Source: Nemophila menziesii (lineage: Eukaryota; Streptophyta; Magnoliopsida; Boraginales; Hydrophyllaceae). From it: DNA of 64,000 nt. The notes under the pieces are model-generated. The model saw nothing but the letters and a program-made list of their open reading frames with translations, was not told where the DNA came from and searched no databases. The DNA is taken from NCBI GenBank assembly GCA_029959085.1, contig JARWIR010000018.1:15809001-15873000 (forward strand), in the 5' to 3' direction. The position numbers and the translations under genes were made by a program. Positions within the stretch are counted from its first letter, which is position 1, and every line of letters starts with the position of its first letter. Below are positions 61,459 to 64,000 of this stretch, one piece after another.

Positions 61459-63999
61459 CTACATGGACTTAAACTTACTAGCTAAAAGACAGGCTCCTTT
61501 GGTCTTATATTTCTTTCCCCTTATCTTCACATGGATCAAGCTAAACATTTTCTTCCACAGTTGGTCTTCATTTAGTGCAAGTCCTCCATGAATTCTTTCA
61601 TTTATCTCCCACCACACACAATAGATATATGTGGACAAGAAAGAGCCCACTATGTCCACCATTTCATCACTAGAAATCTTGCAAATATTTTCTACCAGAT
61701 TATTCACACCACTCGGATTAAAGCTTAAATTACAGAATCCAAGTACCCTCAGAAGAATTCTCTTAGTAAATGTGCAGTTCACAAAAAGATGATCAACATC
61801 CTCAATACCTGTTGAACAAAATGTACATAAAGTATTTACTTGTAACCCCCAACTGTTTAACCTTGCTTTAGTTGCAAGTCTGTCTTGACAACACAACCAA
61901 GCAATGAAAGCACACCTAGGTATACAAGATTTTGTCCAAACTACCTTAAACCATACCACTTCAGCTTTTTCAGTTTCAATGGCACCCAAGGTTTTCTTAA
62001 AAGAAAACTTATTTTCTGAGCTCTCTCTCCACACAATTATATCATCACCATTTGAGAGACTAAAATCATTAATAATAGGAAGAATTTTACCCACTACAGG
62101 AGGTAATCTCCACCTATTACCCCCAAACACTGAGTAAACAGTTCTATTCTTATTCAAATCAAGGTTTAGCCCATCAATATTTAGAATATCTTTTGGGCTT
62201 TCACCATTAACCCATCTGTCCCATATGAGAAATGTATTTTCACCATTTTTTACCTTGTGAGTAATAAAGTTATAGGCAGTATTCCTAACCTTTAAGATTT
62301 GCTTCCACACCCAAGAATGTGCCTGTTTAGGGTCTAGACTCCATATGCACATACCTTTAACTATATTTTGGTGGACCCATAAACTCCATAAATTCCCTTT
62401 TTGAGTGTACATTCTCCAAAAAGTAGCTAGGATACATACCTTGTTCATATCTTCCACATTAGGAATTCCGAGACCCCCATACTTCTTACTACAACAAATG
62501 TTATTCCAAGCCACTTTTGCCCCCAAAGCTCCATCCAGGTTGCCTTTCCAAATAAAGCTATCCATTCTTTGATTTAGTTTATAGATAACTTGTTTAGGTA
62601 AGAGGAATATCCTGCACCAAAACCTTATTTTACTTATTAGTACACACTTAATAAGCTCGGTTCTTCCTGCATATGACAATAGCTTTGAAGACCAAACATT
62701 AATAGAGCTACAGATACTTTCAACTAGTTTGTTCCCATCAGCAACAGATAGTTTTTTAGAATTTCGTGGGACCCCCAAGTACCTCACAGGTAGTACCCCT
62801 AATCTAATATTAAGAATACTTGAGATATTATTCATAATAGGAGAGCTAGTACCACCAAAATAGAGCTCACTCTTAGTATAATTTATTTTCAGTCCTGAAA
62901 TCCTTGAAAAAAGATCTAAAGCATCCTTAACAATCATAGCAGATTTTATATCAGCTCTTAGGAAAATAAGGACATCATCTGCGAAAATAATGTGATTAAG
63001 CTTGATCTCTCTACATTTATGATGATATTTAAATTTTTTATGAATCATATGCTTGAAAAGACCCGTGAATACCTCCATAAATAATGTAAATAGGTAGGGT
63101 GATATGGGATCACCCTGCCTTAGACCTTTCTTCCCTTTAAAGTAGCCTGTTAATTCCCCATTAATACATATAGAGTAAGATGGAGAGCATATACACATTC
63201 TCACCCAATTTATGAATTTTACAGGAAAGTTGAAAGCATGAAGAGTGTTGATTAAAAACCGCCAATTTACGCTATCATACGCCTTTTGAAGATCAAGGTT
63301 AATTGTACACTTAGGTTCTGAGTTTCTTCTTTCATATCCCAATACAATATCTTGTGCAACAAGAATATTGTCACTGATTTGTCTACCTCCAATGAAAGCT
63401 GCTTGATTAATAGAGATTATATAACTCAGAACTTCTTTAAGTCTACTCGATATTAGCCTGGATATAGTCTTATAAGTCACATTTACACAGGAGATTGGCC
63501 TAAATTTCTTTAGGCTAGTTGTATTCTTTTCCTTAGGGATTAATACAAGCTTTGTTGAGTTAACTTGAGCAAGAATTTTACCTGTTTCAATACATTGTCT
63601 CACAGCCTTAATAAATAGATCACCTATAACATCCCATGAAGACTTGAAAAAGCATGAGTTAAGCCCATCTGGGCCAGGGCTTTTACTATCACAAATTGAG
63701 AATAAAGCATCCTTTATATCTTTATCTGAAAAGGGTGCAATTAGACAATTAGATTGTTCCTCAGTGATTTCTGAGCATATAATTCTTTTAAGTATAGGTA
63801 CAGAACATGTTTCTTCATCATTATCTACTGTACCAAGAAGATCTGTATAGAATTTCACAAATTCCTACTTTATTTGGATGAGGTCAGAGATTATATCCCC
63901 ATTATCTTTTGTGATTATATTTACTCTATTCATCGATATTCTTCCTTTTATAACCTTGTAAAAATAAGCCGAGCTACAATCCATATCACTAGTGAAAGT
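61459..63999 (-). pseudogene. LINE ORF2 polyprotein (RT, zf-RVT), one in-frame stop
   Basis: The frame enters from beyond 64000 and is broken once by TAG at 63865-63867, just before the segment EFVKFYTDLLG that usually precedes the RT domain. Below that stop 799 codons are open (counted from a GTG at 63858, which is not a credible real start). By that numbering RT covers about residues 100-365: FRPISCVNVTYK (119-130), first catalytic Asp in LDLQKAYD (D189), GLRQGDPISPYLF (245-257) and the FADD box (292-295), all intact. A thumb-like segment with KLLSYAGR (392-399) follows. The zf-RVT domain is about 617-700, with a zinc knuckle C678-x2-C681-x8-H690-x4-C695. The product would reverse-transcribe element RNA at a nicked target. 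With one stop and otherwise no frameshift it looks like a fairly young, probably inactive copy. The stop could also be a sequencing error. Confidence 0.88.
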
Positions 64000-64000
64000 A

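Larger units (their letters stand above)
61286..64000 (-). mobile_element. LINE (L1-type non-LTR retrotransposon), 3' part
   Basis: A non-LTR retrotransposon on the - strand, inserted in the opposite orientation into the older RT fragment. Its 3' end is complete: stop codons at 61456-61461, a 163-nt 3' UTR, an AATAAA signal, the end TTTACCGATC and a 10-nt A tail (T run at 61286-61295). The body is the C-terminal half of ORF2 with RT and zf-RVT domains. The endonuclease domain, ORF1, 5' UTR and the far target-site duplication would lie beyond 64000. No RNase H domain follows the zinc knuckle, and no LTR is seen. Confidence 0.93.

Noticed and set aside
61904..62137. Open frame of 77 codons on the + strand.
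   Set aside because: It lies wholly antisense to the LINE ORF2 zf-RVT region and has no independent support.
63644..63850. Open frame of 68 codons on the + strand.
   Set aside because: Antisense shadow of the LINE ORF2 region just before the RT domain.
63856..63858. GTG at 63858 as the true start of an intact 799-residue protein.
   Set aside because: Homologous sequence continues upstream in the same frame past the TAG at 63865-63867, so the GTG is internal to a larger ORF2.

Overview
The window is plant nuclear heterochromatin. Two parts are separated by a run of 100 Ns. Positions 1-60625 are one uninterrupted tandem satellite array with a monomer of about 358 bp, roughly 170 monomers. Positions 60726-64000 hold two nested non-LTR (LINE, L1-type) retrotransposons. 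The RT sequences are of the kind found throughout flowering plants (GLRQGDP, FADD, C-terminal zf-RVT zinc knuckle), so an angiosperm, probably a eudicot, is the likely source. I cannot name the species and I do not recognise the satellite as a published family. No host gene, rRNA, tRNA or CRISPR array is visible.

The satellite is extremely strand-asymmetric: one strand is almost all A and C, the other T and G. The T/G strand has G-run tracts fitting the G-quadruplex rule at least twice per monomer. From 1 to about 2149 the T/G strand is on top. At about 2150 the array flips, and the A/C strand is on top as far as the gap. The flip is a fold-back: both sides share the same rare variants. Every long frame in the array is an artefact of the near stop-free T/G strand. 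The monomer is not a multiple of 3, and the frame is lost at each monomer boundary.

Above the monomer there is nested higher-order structure, traced through shared rare variants and indels. An 8.8-kb block P (2151-10920) recurs almost identically at 15613-24410, 13.46-13.49 kb downstream. Partial copies lie at about 27450-30980 (missing whole monomers) and 37330-41880. A block R recurs at about 24411-27444, 33940-37322 and 42080-45010. A block D recurs at 10921-15612, 45011-49910, 50681-53455, 53165-58120 and 58400-60625. Inside D, a three-monomer unit of 1069 bp is duplicated in tandem. These look like successive unequal exchanges or amplifications of many-monomer segments.

Right of the gap, an RT fragment on the + strand (60726-61285) is cut after its GLRQGDP motif by a second LINE inserted on the - strand (61286 to beyond 64000). 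The younger LINE has a 10-nt poly-A tail, a poly-A signal, a 163-nt 3' UTR and a long ORF2 C-terminal half with intact RT and zinc-knuckle motifs. One in-frame TAG at 63865-63867 probably disables it. Because of the gap, real adjacency of satellite and LINEs is not shown.
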